Shown: positions 42,601 through 50,142, counted from the first letter of the stretch. The stretch is DNA of 64,000 nucleotides from Bacillota bacterium (GCA_021768085.1 JAETOJ010000007.1:62001-126000), one strand, 5' to 3'. The notes: generated by a model not told the origin, from the letters alone. Numbers and translations: made by a program.

Positions 42601-44268
42601 ATGAAAAGAGCCCTTTCCCTGCTACTATGTGTTGCTCTGTTGCTGACGTTGTTAAGTGCATGTCAGGAACCTGCGTCAGAATCCACCGCAACCGTTTCTC
42701 CAACTGTTGCGGAAATAGAGTGGACTGTTGGTGAACTGGTCAATTTGGCCTTTGAACACTCTGGATGTGAGGATATAGATGGTTTGGAAGCTATCTCTGC
42801 TGACCTTGACCGAGAGACGCTGATAGTCTATATTGAAAATGTCTATGGTATCCAAGAATCTTGGGAAGATGCGGCATTGGTTCGGGCCACTGGAATGTCT
42901 GCATTTGAAATTGCTGTGCTGCGCATGGAGGACAGCACAGCTGCCGCTCAGGCGGTTACTGCATTGGAAGATTACATTGCCAACAGACAGGGGGATTTTG
43001 TGGGCTATGCTCCTGCGGAGGCGGACATGGTAGCAAACGGCAGCATTATTCAGGATGGGCCGTTTGTAGCATTGTTCATTTGCCTGGATGTTGATTATGC
43101 CTCTGAGGTAGTGACCCAGGCTCTCAAAGGTGAAATACTGCCTGAGCCAGAACCGACCATACCCGCAGATGCTATCACCGATGTGAAGGAGTTGCGAGAT
43201 TGGTTGGTGTCCTACTGCGGGATGGAGGAAACAGAGCTGGAGTTACTGGATGACAGCGATTCGGACGCTTTGAACGCCTATATTGAGGACAGTTATGGTT
43301 TGAATCGGAACCAGTGGATGGAATGTGCCATCGCACGGGGGACAGGGGACTCTGCTTTTGAGGTAGCGGTGATGACTGGCGCTAATGATTGGGCACTGTC
43401 CTCCGATATTAAGAAATCTTTGGATTGGTACTTAAATAGCAAACAAATTGCATTTCAGGATAATGCTGAGGAGAAATCTATGCTAAGTCAGGCCGTGTCT
43501 GCCGGCGGTGTTGCTCGTTCGGAAGAATATGTGTATATTGTCCTGCTGGCCTGTAAAGAAGCGAAACAGACCGCAAATGCTTTTGCGGAAACGGCAGCAA
43601 CCTATGGGGTTACATTTTCAACGCGAAATGGAATATTTCAGGAGGACCCGAATTACTCAGGCCGTATACTATTTGTTCAGCCGAATAAGATTGACATGTC
43701 CTTTTATGATACAACCGCCATCTGCACCGCTTGGAATACGGGAGATGTTTCTGGGCTGTCCAGCTATGACAGGGATATATATGATGCAGCCAAAGTGGTG
43801 CTGAATGAAGTCTTGAAAGAGGATATGAACGATTTGGAGAAAGAAATTGCCATTTACGACTGGCTGGTCAGCAACGTGAATTATGACGGAGCGTACCAGG
43901 ACGTAATGAAAGAAACCTCCGGCGAATCTGCCACTCCCTACGGGGGACTTGTAAACCGCACAGCAATATGTTTGGGATATGTTACGACCTTCCAACTGCT
44001 TATGGATTTGGCCGAAGTAGAGTGCATTACTGTTGCTGGCTCAACCTTCGCCAGTCAGGAGGATCATGGCTGGAACTTGGTTCGGATAGATGGGAATTGG
44101 TATTGCACAGATGTGACTTGGGATGCTAACCGTCAGGCGTGGGGAGGCGGAGGAGAAAAGGATTGGAAGTTCTTCAATATCACCAGCGATGACATGGCCG
44201 CAACTGACCATCAATGGGATTACGCCAACACGCCCGAAGCTATCACTACGGGGAGCGGTCGGGGCTGA
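42601..44268 (+). CDS. IME cargo: lipoprotein with two DUF4358 domains and a transglutaminase domain
   Basis: A 555-residue predicted lipoprotein with the lipobox LLSAC (Cys21). Residues about 40-180 and 185-335 are two DUF4358-like domains, and about 380-555 form a transglutaminase-like domain with Cys457 (TAICLGY), His489 (EDHGWN) and Asp504 (YCTDVTW). The chromosomal pair at 11014-12770 has the same two parts in separate proteins, with matching segments (for example NAVCVGYATTF against TAICLGYVTTF). It has its own promoter and is the only gene in the element that is not for mobility. It may protect, cleave or crosslink surface proteins; the reaction is unknown. Codon use is more AT-rich than in the chromosome. 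Confidence 0.85.
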   Translation: MKRALSLLLCVALLLTLLSACQEPASESTATVSPTVAEIEWTVGELVNLAFEHSGCEDIDGLEAISADLDRETLIVYIENVYGIQESWEDAALVRATGMSAFEIAVLRMEDSTAAAQAVTALEDYIANRQGDFVGYAPAEADMVANGSIIQDGPFVALFICLDVDYASEVVTQALKGEILPEPEPTIPADAITDVKELRDWLVSYCGMEETELELLDDSDSDALNAYIEDSYGLNRNQWMECAIARGTGDSAFEVAVMTGANDWALSSDIKKSLDWYLNSKQIAFQDNAEEKSMLSQAVSAGGVARSEEYVYIVLLACKEAKQTANAFAETAATYGVTFSTRNGIFQEDPNYSGRILFVQPNKIDMSFYDTTAICTAWNTGDVSGLSSYDRDIYDAAKVVLNEVLKEDMNDLEKEIAIYDWLVSNVNYDGAYQDVMKETSGESATPYGGLVNRTAICLGYVTTFQLLMDLAEVECITVAGSTFASQEDHGWNLVRIDGNWYCTDVTWDANRQAWGGGGEKDWKFFNITSDDMAATDHQWDYANTPEAITTGSGRG

Positions 44269-44386
44269 GCCAATATTCCAGTTTATGAGGATGGAGCAAT
44301 AGACTGGAAACAGTTGCGTTTCCTCTCCTCTTGTGCTATAATGATAGTCGCAAACCAGCAAAACAAATAGTAAGTCCTCTACTCCC

Positions 44387-44415
44387 GTTATCACTGCTGA
44401 TAACAATTTGATAAC
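44387..44415. repeat. Right-end arm-type repeats of the IME
   Basis: Three TGATAAC copies, one inverted: GTTATCA-CTGC-TGATAAC (44387-44404) and then TTTGATAAC. The direct pair (44398-44415) copies the left-end 18-mer with one change. The 345-base stretch from 44269 to 44613 holds no other gene. Confidence 0.6.
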
Positions 44416-44516
44416 AGCCCATCGTATAGGCTGGATAATATGGATATATCAAATAATCAAAAGAAAAGGGTATCATATTTCCAAAGCAAAATCTGTTAGA
44501 ATACGATACCCAGCAA

Positions 44517-44529
44517 CGAGTGGGAATGA
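44517..44529. repeat. attR: right direct repeat of the mobile element
   Basis: CGAGTGGGAATGA, identical to the guaA 3' end at 37340-37352, and followed by the chromosome. Confidence 0.92.
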
Positions 44530-44549
44530 CCGTCAAAGAGAATGATTGC

Positions 44550-44611
44550 AAAGGGCAAGCGAACCGCCCTGTTGAACGACAAGTTCAGCAGGGCGTTTTT
44601 GCTTGCCCTTT
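44550..44611. terminator. Nested hairpin, probable original guaA terminator
   Basis: The inner stem CGCCCTGTTGAAC / GTTCAGCAGGGCG is followed by TTTTT. An outer stem AAAGGGCAAGC / GCTTGCCCTTT encloses it and the T run. It begins 20 bases after attR, so before insertion it lay just behind the guaA stop codon. It also ends the DUF3795 gene from the other side. Confidence 0.8.
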
Positions 44612-44613
44612 TT

Positions 44614-45021
44614 CTATATTTTGGCTTGGCACTCACTGCACTCCGCATCGTGAATTGAGACAATACCGCCGCAACCTGGACAGGTGTACTTTTCAAGTTG
44701 TTGTTCCATAAAAATGGTGAGGCCATGCTCTTTCACAAAAAGACTATTTTCCACAAGGCTTGCGCCATAACGCTGTTTATAACTCTTGTCCAAGTTTTTA
44801 ATCAATTTACAAGGAAAAGAATCACACATAAAACAATAGGTTAGGTTCTTTTCTGCAATACAATCTTTAATCTTACACTTACGGCAATGCTCTGGTTTGC
44901 CATCATCACCTGGAAGGCAACCGGCACAAGGCTTTTTCACATAGCAATGCTTATAGCAAACTATGCAGTTCATCCCGCAGGGAGCAAAGAAAGCAGCGTC
45001 AATTGCTGGCGGCATCTTCAT
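44614..45021 (-). CDS. DUF3795 cysteine-rich protein
   Basis: A 135-residue protein starting MKMPPAI at 45021 after GAAAGGAGAAC; the track extends 64 codons into the remnant of another gene. Cysteine pairs run through it (CGMNCIVC, CAGCL, CRKCKI, CFMCDSFPC), followed by a zinc-ribbon-like tail CPGCG...CSEC. The first part resembles DUF3795. It probably binds zinc; the function is unknown. Its base composition is much more AT-rich than the flanks, so it may have come by transfer. It is monocistronic as far as seen. Confidence 0.72.
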   Translation of the reverse strand: MKMPPAIDAAFFAPCGMNCIVCYKHCYVKKPCAGCLPGDDGKPEHCRKCKIKDCIAEKNLTYCFMCDSFPCKLIKNLDKSYKQRYGASLVENSLFVKEHGLTIFMEQQLEKYTCPGCGGIVSIHDAECSECQAKI

Positions 45022-45069
45022 GGCACTGTTCTCCTTTCGCCACTGAACATAGACCTTGTCCTTACGATT

Positions 45070-45226
45070 CTTTTCATCATCGCAGGTACTCGGCCAGTTG
45101 ATTTGACAGAGGAGGCCGCCTCTTTCGACTTCCGGGAGGCGTCCCCCATGGCTACCGGGTAGCCCACCGCCCGGAGCATGGCCAGATGTTGTCACTGTCC
45201 CTATCCAGCGCAATCATACGAATCAT
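45070..45226 (-). pseudogene. Remnant of a HAD-superfamily (Cof-type) hydrolase
   Basis: On the minus strand, after GGGGGGAAT, ATG 45226 opens MIRMIALD, like the first strand of HAD phosphatases, but jumps directly to DSDN. After a one-base shift it continues as LAMLRAVGYPVAMGDAS, the typical HAD end (GDSDND..AM..AVGYPVAMGNA). The middle of the protein is therefore deleted and the rest is out of frame. The remaining 45022-45069 and 45227-45340 contain no gene. Confidence 0.6.
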
Positions 45227-45349
45227 CGGTATTCCCCCCCGCTTTGGCGGATTGGCTCCGCCTGTCCCATTCAGTATAGCCCATGTTCCGCCGCTTGGCA
45301 AGGGGAGCGGGGCGGTTTCCGGCGCCTGGGAAAAATGCCGTGGGGGGTC

Positions 45350-45378
45350 TTGACCGATTTGGTCAACGGCGGTATGGT
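45350..45378 (+). promoter_or_regulatory. TetR-ABC operon promoter with embedded operator
   Basis: TTGACC (45350-45355), 17 bases, TATGGT (45373-45378). The palindrome TTGACC-N5-GGTCAA (45350-45366) covers the -35 and part of the spacer, a classic TetR-family autorepression site 36 bases upstream of the regulator's start codon. Confidence 0.8.
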
Positions 45379-45401
45379 AGGGGAGGAGAGGAGGACGGGC
45401 T

Positions 45402-46031
45402 ATGAATCAGAAGTTTTTCAAGCTCCCCCAGGAGCGGCAGGATCTCATCCGGAACAGCGCCATGGTGGAGTTCGGCGGGGGCAGCTTCAAAAAGACGTCG
45501 GCGGACTCCATCGCAAAACGGGCGGGGGTGTCCAAGGGCCTGCTGTTCCACTACTTCAAGGATAAGCGGGAGATGTACCTTTACCTGTTCCAGTATGCCA
45601 TCGACGAGTGCGTGGAGATTTTCAACCGGCACATTTTGAAGAACACCTATTTTAAGGAGACGGATTTTTTTCTGATTCTGGAAAAGGGTCAGAAGGTGAA
45701 GATGGACATGGTACGCCGCCACCCGGGGCTGTTCCGCTTCGTCATGCGGGCCTACTACGAGCGGGACAGCGTGCTCACCCCCAAGCTGCGGAAAAAGCTG
45801 GACGATGTGCTGGCTCAGACCACCGACAGCTTTCTTGCCCGGGCGGATCTTTACAAGTTCAAGGACGGGGTGGATCCCCGCGCGGTGGTGCGGCTGCTCA
45901 CCCTGTCCGCCGAGGGGATGCTGGCGGAGACGGGGGCCTACACGGCGGAGGAAATCGAGACGCTGTTTTTGGAGTACCAGAAGTACGCGCAGATGCTGAG
46001 GCAGAATCTCTATAAGGAGGAATACCTATGA
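45402..46031 (+). CDS. TetR-family transcriptional repressor
   Basis: A 209-residue protein. The N-terminal helix-turn-helix is clear (KTSADSIAKRAGVSKGLLFHYFKDKREMYLY) and the C-terminal ligand-binding part is helical and diverged. It is the first gene of an operon with an ABC exporter, with ATGA overlap to the ATPase. It probably represses its own operon by binding TTGACC-N5-GGTCAA in the promoter. The ligand is likely a substrate of the exporter. Confidence 0.9.
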   Translation: MNQKFFKLPQERQDLIRNSAMVEFGGGSFKKTSADSIAKRAGVSKGLLFHYFKDKREMYLYLFQYAIDECVEIFNRHILKNTYFKETDFFLILEKGQKVKMDMVRRHPGLFRFVMRAYYERDSVLTPKLRKKLDDVLAQTTDSFLARADLYKFKDGVDPRAVVRLLTLSAEGMLAETGAYTAEEIETLFLEYQKYAQMLRQNLYKEEYL

Positions 46032-46720
46032 TCCAAATTGACCGTCTCACCAAGAGCTACGGCAGGGCCCGGGGGGTGACGGAGCTGACCCTCCATGTTC
46101 CGGAGGGGAGCTGCTTCGGCTTCATTGGCCCCAACGGGGCGGGCAAGTCCACCACCATCCGCACCCTGTTGGGGCTGCTGGCCCCCACCGCCGGCTCGGC
46201 CAGGGTGCTGGGGCTGGACTGCGTTCGGGAACGGGAAAAAATTCTGGCCCAGGTGGGCTATATGCCCTCCGAGGCCATGTTTTACCCGGATATGCGGGTC
46301 AGCGAGGTGATCCGCCTGTCCGCCGCCCTGCGCGGGCTGGACTGCCAGGCGCAGGCCGCCGCCCTGTGCGAGGCGCTGGAGCTGGACGCCCGCAAACGTA
46401 TCCGGGAGCTGAGCCTGGGCAACCGCAAGAAGGTGTCCATCGTATGCGCCATGCAGCACCGGCCCCGGCTGTATGTCCTGGACGAGCCCACCAGCGGGCT
46501 GGATCCCCTGGTGCAGCGGGCCTTTTGGGGGGAGCTGGAGGAGCGGCGGAAGGGGGGAGCCACGGTGTTCCTGTCCTCCCATGTGCTCTATGAGGTGCAG
46601 CGGTACTGCGACCGGGCCGCCATCCTCCGGGAGGGCCAGCTGGTGGTAGAGGGAACCACGGCGGAGCTGGACATCGAAAACAGGTTCTTCGACTACTACG
46701 AAGGGAGGACAGGGGCGTGA
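46028..46720 (+). CDS. ABC transporter ATP-binding protein (drug/lantibiotic type)
   Basis: A 230-residue ATPase: Walker A GPNGAGKST (near residue 36), signature LSLGNRKKV, and Walker B LYVLDEPTSGLDP. It resembles CcmA/NatA/DrrA-type domains that work with ABC-2 permeases. It overlaps the TetR stop by 4 bases and the permease start by 4 bases. It powers export of an unknown compound. Confidence 0.93.
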   Translation: MIQIDRLTKSYGRARGVTELTLHVPEGSCFGFIGPNGAGKSTTIRTLLGLLAPTAGSARVLGLDCVREREKILAQVGYMPSEAMFYPDMRVSEVIRLSAALRGLDCQAQAAALCEALELDARKRIRELSLGNRKKVSIVCAMQHRPRLYVLDEPTSGLDPLVQRAFWGELEERRKGGATVFLSSHVLYEVQRYCDRAAILREGQLVVEGTTAELDIENRFFDYYEGRTGA

Positions 46721-47499
46721 TCATCTTCAAAAAGGAGCTGCGCACGGGCCTGGTGGGCTTTTTGGTGTGGTGTGCCGTCATAGGCGGCCTGATGGCGGTA
46801 TGCGTGGGGCTGTATCCGTCCATAGCCGGATCCATGGAGGATGTGTCCGCCCTGTTCGCCGGGATGGGGGACTTCTCCGCCGCTTTTGGGCTGGATAAGC
46901 TACAATTTGGATCGATCATGGGGTTTTACGGCACGGAGTGCGGGAATATCCTGGGGCTGGGCGGGGCGTTCTACGCCGCCCTCACCGCCATGGGGCTGCT
47001 GGCGGGAGAGGAGGGCGGCCATACGGCGGAATTCCTGCTCACCCACCCGGTCAGCCGCCTGCGGGTCTGCCTGGAAAAGCTGGCGGCGCTGGCGGTACTG
47101 ATAGTCGGCCTGAATGTGCTGTGCTTTGGCTGCGGCGCGGGGGGCATCCTGATCATCGGCGAGGAGGCGGACTGGGGCGGCCTGCTGCGCTATCACGGGG
47201 CCCTTCTGCTGATGCAGCTGGAGATCGGCGCGCTGTGTTTCGGCCTGTCCGCCTTTTTGCGCCGGGGCGGGCTGGGGCTGGCCATGGGGCTGGCAGCGCT
47301 GCTCTACTTTACAGGCATCCTCATCAACCTGGACGGCGGCCTGGACTGGCTGCGCTTCGTCACGCCCTACTACTACGCCGACGCCGGACGGGTGCTGGAC
47401 GGCGAAGCCCTGGCGGGCCCCATGCTGGCGGGGTGCGCCCTGGGGGCGTTGGGCGCAGGGGCGGGCCTGTGGTGGTACGGAAGGAAGGACATTGCGTAA
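46717..47499 (+). CDS. ABC-2 type permease
   Basis: A 260-residue membrane protein starting at GTG 46717, overlapping the ATPase gene. About six helices with the ABC-2 pattern TAEFLLTHPVSRLRV after the second helix. It forms a half transporter with the ATPase. The TetR regulator and operator suggest an inducible exporter, for instance for an antimicrobial or a membrane-active compound; the substrate is unknown. Confidence 0.88.
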   Translation: MIIFKKELRTGLVGFLVWCAVIGGLMAVCVGLYPSIAGSMEDVSALFAGMGDFSAAFGLDKLQFGSIMGFYGTECGNILGLGGAFYAALTAMGLLAGEEGGHTAEFLLTHPVSRLRVCLEKLAALAVLIVGLNVLCFGCGAGGILIIGEEADWGGLLRYHGALLLMQLEIGALCFGLSAFLRRGGLGLAMGLAALLYFTGILINLDGGLDWLRFVTPYYYADAGRVLDGEALAGPMLAGCALGALGAGAGLWWYGRKDIA

Positions 47500-47589
47500 C
47501 CATCCGCTGGATTTGCGCATCTTGCCACAGGCCGGGGAAAAGTGGGATCTGCCTGGGTCCTTGGGCCGCATAAAGGAATATTGCACAGC

Positions 47590-47622
47590 GCCCGCGGCGT
47601 CGGAGCAGTTGACGCCGCGGGC
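47590..47622. terminator. Hairpin between the ABC operon and the ferredoxin-domain gene
   Basis: A 12-bp perfect stem GCCCGCGGCGTC / GACGCCGCGGGC with a 9-base loop lies between the convergent genes. No T run follows on the plus strand and none is seen on the minus strand. Confidence 0.55.
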
Positions 47623-47634
47623 TGCTGCTTGCTG

Positions 47635-48330
47635 CTATTTGTCCAGAATTCTGCCGTCCGTGGAAATCGTCACCACATTCCACGGGATAAACTTTCCGCT
47701 GGCCTGTAGGGCCCGCTTCACCGCGTTTTCGATCCCGCCGCAGCAGGGAACCTCCATGCGTATTACGGTCACACTCTTGATGTCGTTGCCGGCCAGGATC
47801 TGCGTCAGCTTCTCGGCGTAGTCTCCCTCGTCCAGCTTGGGGCAGCCGATGAGGGTCACATGGCCGCGGATGAACTCATTATGAAAATTGCCGTAGGCAT
47901 AGGCGGTGCAGTCGGCGGCCACCAGCAGTTTTGCCCCATCCAGATAGGGGGTTTTTACCGGCATCAGCTTGATCTGCACCGGCCACTGGGACAGCTGGCT
48001 GGGGGCGGACGCCTGGGCGGCGGGGGCGGCGCAGGGCTCCCGATGGAGGGCCTTGGCCTGGCTTCCCGGGCAGCCGCAGGGCAGGGGTGCCTGCTCCTGC
48101 TTGGCCGCCAGCACCGCCGCCTCGTCGTAGGCCGGGGCCTCCCGCTCCTCGAAGGTGATGGCCCCCGTGGGGCAGGCGGGCAGACAGTCGCCCAGTCCGT
48201 CGCAGTAGTCCTCCCGGGTGAGCTTGGCCTTGCCGTCCACCATCTCAATGGCGCCCTCGTGGCAGGCTGCAACGCAGGCCCCGCAGCCGTTGCATGTTTC
48301 GCGGTCAATCTGGATGATTTTGCGGATCAT
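47635..48330 (-). CDS. Two-cluster ferredoxin-domain protein
   Basis: A 231-residue protein starting MIRKII at 48330; the track adds 9 codons. Two 4Fe-4S motifs lie at residues about 10-55 (CNGCGACVAAC and CDGLGDCLPACP). A linker with CGCPGS follows, and then an alpha/beta part with LLVAADCTAYAYGNFH and a MEVPCCGGI pair. Such proteins commonly sit next to Crp/Fnr regulators and hybrid-cluster proteins in Clostridia. It could be part of a nitrosative or redox stress response. The divergent Crp/Fnr gene shares the control region. Confidence 0.8.
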   Translation of the reverse strand: MIRKIIQIDRETCNGCGACVAACHEGAIEMVDGKAKLTREDYCDGLGDCLPACPTGAITFEEREAPAYDEAAVLAAKQEQAPLPCGCPGSQAKALHREPCAAPAAQASAPSQLSQWPVQIKLMPVKTPYLDGAKLLVAADCTAYAYGNFHNEFIRGHVTLIGCPKLDEGDYAEKLTQILAGNDIKSVTVIRMEVPCCGGIENAVKRALQASGKFIPWNVVTISTDGRILDK

Positions 48331-48376
48331 AGTAATACGCTTCCTTTCTCCGGTCAACCTTGTTGGGAAGTCCCTG

Positions 48377-48434
48377 TTGACTTTCTTGCGTCAGTATAGT
48401 ACGATGTGCAGGGTTTGTATGTTGAAATTTCAAC
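48377..48434 (+). promoter_or_regulatory. Crp/Fnr gene promoter and palindromic operator
   Basis: TTGACT (48377-48382), 17 bases, TACGAT (48400-48405). The perfect 14-base palindrome GTTGAAATTTCAAC (48421-48434) sits between promoter and ribosome-binding site, which fits autorepression. Its core TTGAAATTTCAA matches TTGAATATTCAA upstream of the V4R gene. Confidence 0.7.
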
Positions 48435-48448
48435 AAAGGAGTTCGGCG

Positions 48449-49123
48449 ATGAGAGAATATTTTGACATTCTATCCGCCTGCCCCTTGTTCCAGGGCATTG
48501 ATCGGCAGAAGCTTGGGACCGCCCTGGACTGCCTGCGGGCCAGGGTTTTCTCCCTGACCAGGGGCGAAGCGGTGCTCAGCGAGGGGGATCCGGCAAATTT
48601 CGTGGGAATTGTCCTGACCGGCAGACTTCAAATCCTACGGACGGATTTTTTTGGGAACCGGAGCATTCTGGCCCATCTTGTCCCGGGGGAGCTGTTCGGG
48701 GAATCCTTCGCCTGCGCGGGGGTGAAAGAGGCTCCAGTGACGGTGGCAGCGGCAGAGGCCGCCCGGGTGATGCTCATTGACTGCCAGCAGATCACCGAGC
48801 CGAGCGGCAGCCAGTGCCAGTTTCACCAGCAGATGATATGGAATCTGCTTCGGATTGTCGCAGCCAAGAATCTGGTGTTTCACCAGAAAATTGAGGTCAC
48901 CTCCAAGCGCACCACCCGGGAGAAACTGATGACCTATCTGATGCTCCAGGCCAAGCGGCAGGGCAGCTTGGAGTTCGAGATCCCCTACGACCGCCAGGAG
49001 CTGGCCGATTATCTGGAGGTGGATCGGAGCGGTCTATCGGTGGAGATCGGAAAGCTGCGCAGGCAGGGGGTGATTGAGGCGAATCGGAGCAGGTTCAGGC
49101 TTTGCAAGCCCATTGAGATCTGA
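48449..49123 (+). CDS. Crp/Fnr-family transcriptional regulator
   Basis: A 224-residue protein starting at ATG 48449 after AAAGGAG; the track extends 77 codons back through the divergent gene. The N-terminal cyclic-nucleotide-binding-like barrel shows VGIVLTGRLQILRTDFFGNR and LVPGELFGESF, and the C-terminal winged helix-turn-helix shows DRQELADYLEVDRSGLSVEI. The FNR-type four-cysteine cluster arrangement is not seen, though several cysteines are present. The divergent ferredoxin-domain protein and the palindrome are its likely targets. The effector is unknown. Confidence 0.88.
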   Translation: MREYFDILSACPLFQGIDRQKLGTALDCLRARVFSLTRGEAVLSEGDPANFVGIVLTGRLQILRTDFFGNRSILAHLVPGELFGESFACAGVKEAPVTVAAAEAARVMLIDCQQITEPSGSQCQFHQQMIWNLLRIVAAKNLVFHQKIEVTSKRTTREKLMTYLMLQAKRQGSLEFEIPYDRQELADYLEVDRSGLSVEIGKLRRQGVIEANRSRFRLCKPIEI

Positions 49124-49465
49124 GGGGTGTAGGTGCCGCTGCGTTTTGCTGCCCACCCTGCTACTCAGGTGGTTTTCCCGCTTTTCGTGGAAAAGGTATT
49201 GTCAGGCACCCTGATTTTTGATAGGAAAATTGTGGACGTTCTGGCGCAAGCTGCCCCCGTGTTCAGGCTGAGGCGGGGGCTGGAAGGCACTGTGGCCGAC
49301 CAAGGTGGCAAATAACTGTGCCACCCAACGGGACGGTCCCTTGCGACGGAGCAAAGTAAATCCCGATGGGAACCTGCTCTGACAGGCGGCCGTTCGGCCG
49401 TCGGGGCAGGCTTTGTTTTGAGAAATCGCGTATTTTGTGAACAAACATCGGTTCCTTTGTAAACA
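49124..49465. other. Intergenic region without a supported gene
   Basis: Small ORFs here (for example 49133-49315) have no family pattern or ribosome-binding site. A stem at about 49373-49410 (CCTGC / GCAGG with an inner GGCCGTTCGGCC) is followed by CTTTGTTTTG and may be a weak terminator, but it is 250 bases from the Crp gene. Confidence 0.4.
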
Positions 49466-49508
49466 TTAGCACTCTCCGCTTGACAGTGCTAATTTTGTGG
49501 TGTATGCT
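49466..49508 (+). promoter_or_regulatory. hsp20 promoter with CIRCE element
   Basis: TTAGCACTC-N9-CAGTGCTAA (49466-49492) differs from the CIRCE consensus (TTAGCACTC-N9-GAGTGCTAA) at one base. It overlaps TTGACA (49480-49485); 17 bases later TATGCT (49503-49508) follows. HrcA binding would keep hsp20 off at normal temperature. Confidence 0.93.
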
Positions 49509-49575
49509 ACAGTCATAAGACAGAGGAGGGGCCGTAAGGCGCCGCTCCTGCCACAATTTGATTGGAGGAATTGAT

Positions 49576-50028
49576 ATGTTGCCCAGTATTTTTGGTGAAA
49601 ATCTGTTTGACGAGTTCTTTTCCGACCCGTTCGACCTGATGCGGATGCCCGCGCTCCACAATGGCCAAGATCAGCTGTATGGTAAGCACGCCCGGAACAT
49701 CATGAAGACGGACGTCCGGGAGGTGGGGGATAACTACGAGGTGGATATTGACCTGCCCGGCTTTAAAAAGGACGAGATCCAGGTGGAGCTGAAGGATGGT
49801 AACCTCACCATCACTGCGTCCAAGGGGCTGGATAAGGACGAGCAGGATCAGCAGGGCCGCTACATCCGCCGGGAGCGGTACGCGGGTACCTGTAGCCGCA
49901 GCTTCTATGTGGGCGATCTGCGGCAGGAGGACATTTCCGCCAAGTTTGAGGATGGTATCCTGAGGCTGACCATGCCCAAGGCAAAGCAGAAGGAACTGCC
50001 TCAGAGCAATTTCATCGCCATTGAATAA
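49576..50028 (+). CDS. hsp20: Small heat-shock protein Hsp20
   Basis: A 150-residue protein starting MLPSIF at 49576 (GGAGG upstream); the track begins six codons earlier. The alpha-crystallin domain fills residues about 40-140, with VDIDLPGFKKDEI, the GRYIRRERYAG strand and the GILRLTMPKA motif. It binds unfolding proteins without ATP. Control by CIRCE links it to the HrcA heat-shock regulon. It is followed by a strong terminator and is monocistronic. Confidence 0.95.
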   Translation: MLPSIFGENLFDEFFSDPFDLMRMPALHNGQDQLYGKHARNIMKTDVREVGDNYEVDIDLPGFKKDEIQVELKDGNLTITASKGLDKDEQDQQGRYIRRERYAGTCSRSFYVGDLRQEDISAKFEDGILRLTMPKAKQKELPQSNFIAIE

Positions 50029-50043
50029 CGGCTCTGTTTTCAC

Positions 50044-50082
50044 AAAAGCCCCCGCCGGCATCTGATGCCGGCGGGGGCTTTT
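50044..50082. terminator. Terminator of hsp20, bidirectional
   Basis: An 18-bp stem AAAAGCCCCCGCCGGCAT and complement with a 3-base loop, rich in A on the left and T on the right. It lies between hsp20 (plus) and the DHHW gene (minus) and can serve both. Confidence 0.93.
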
Positions 50083-50142
50083 CAACATGGAGCTGGCGCT
50101 GTGCGCAACGCCCTGCGGTGTGCTGGTTCAAGTACCTTTTCA

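Larger units (their letters stand above)
37353..44529. mobile_element. Integrative mobilizable element (IME) in the 3' end of guaA
   Basis: About 7.2 kb flanked by exact 13-base direct repeats (attL 37340-37352, attR 44517-44529). Inside are, in order, a minus-strand XRE repressor, xis, tyrosine integrase, mobC, an AAA ATPase with internal deletion, an oriT-like region, a MobV-family relaxase and one cargo lipoprotein. The 3' end of guaA is a known target of tyrosine-recombinase elements. No coupling protein, VirB4 or other conjugation gene is present, so it would need a helper element to move. Base composition is more AT-rich than the flanks at both ends and in the cargo. Confidence 0.93.

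Noticed and set aside
49133-49315. 60-residue ORF after the Crp/Fnr gene
   Set aside because: No ribosome-binding site, family pattern or conserved context.
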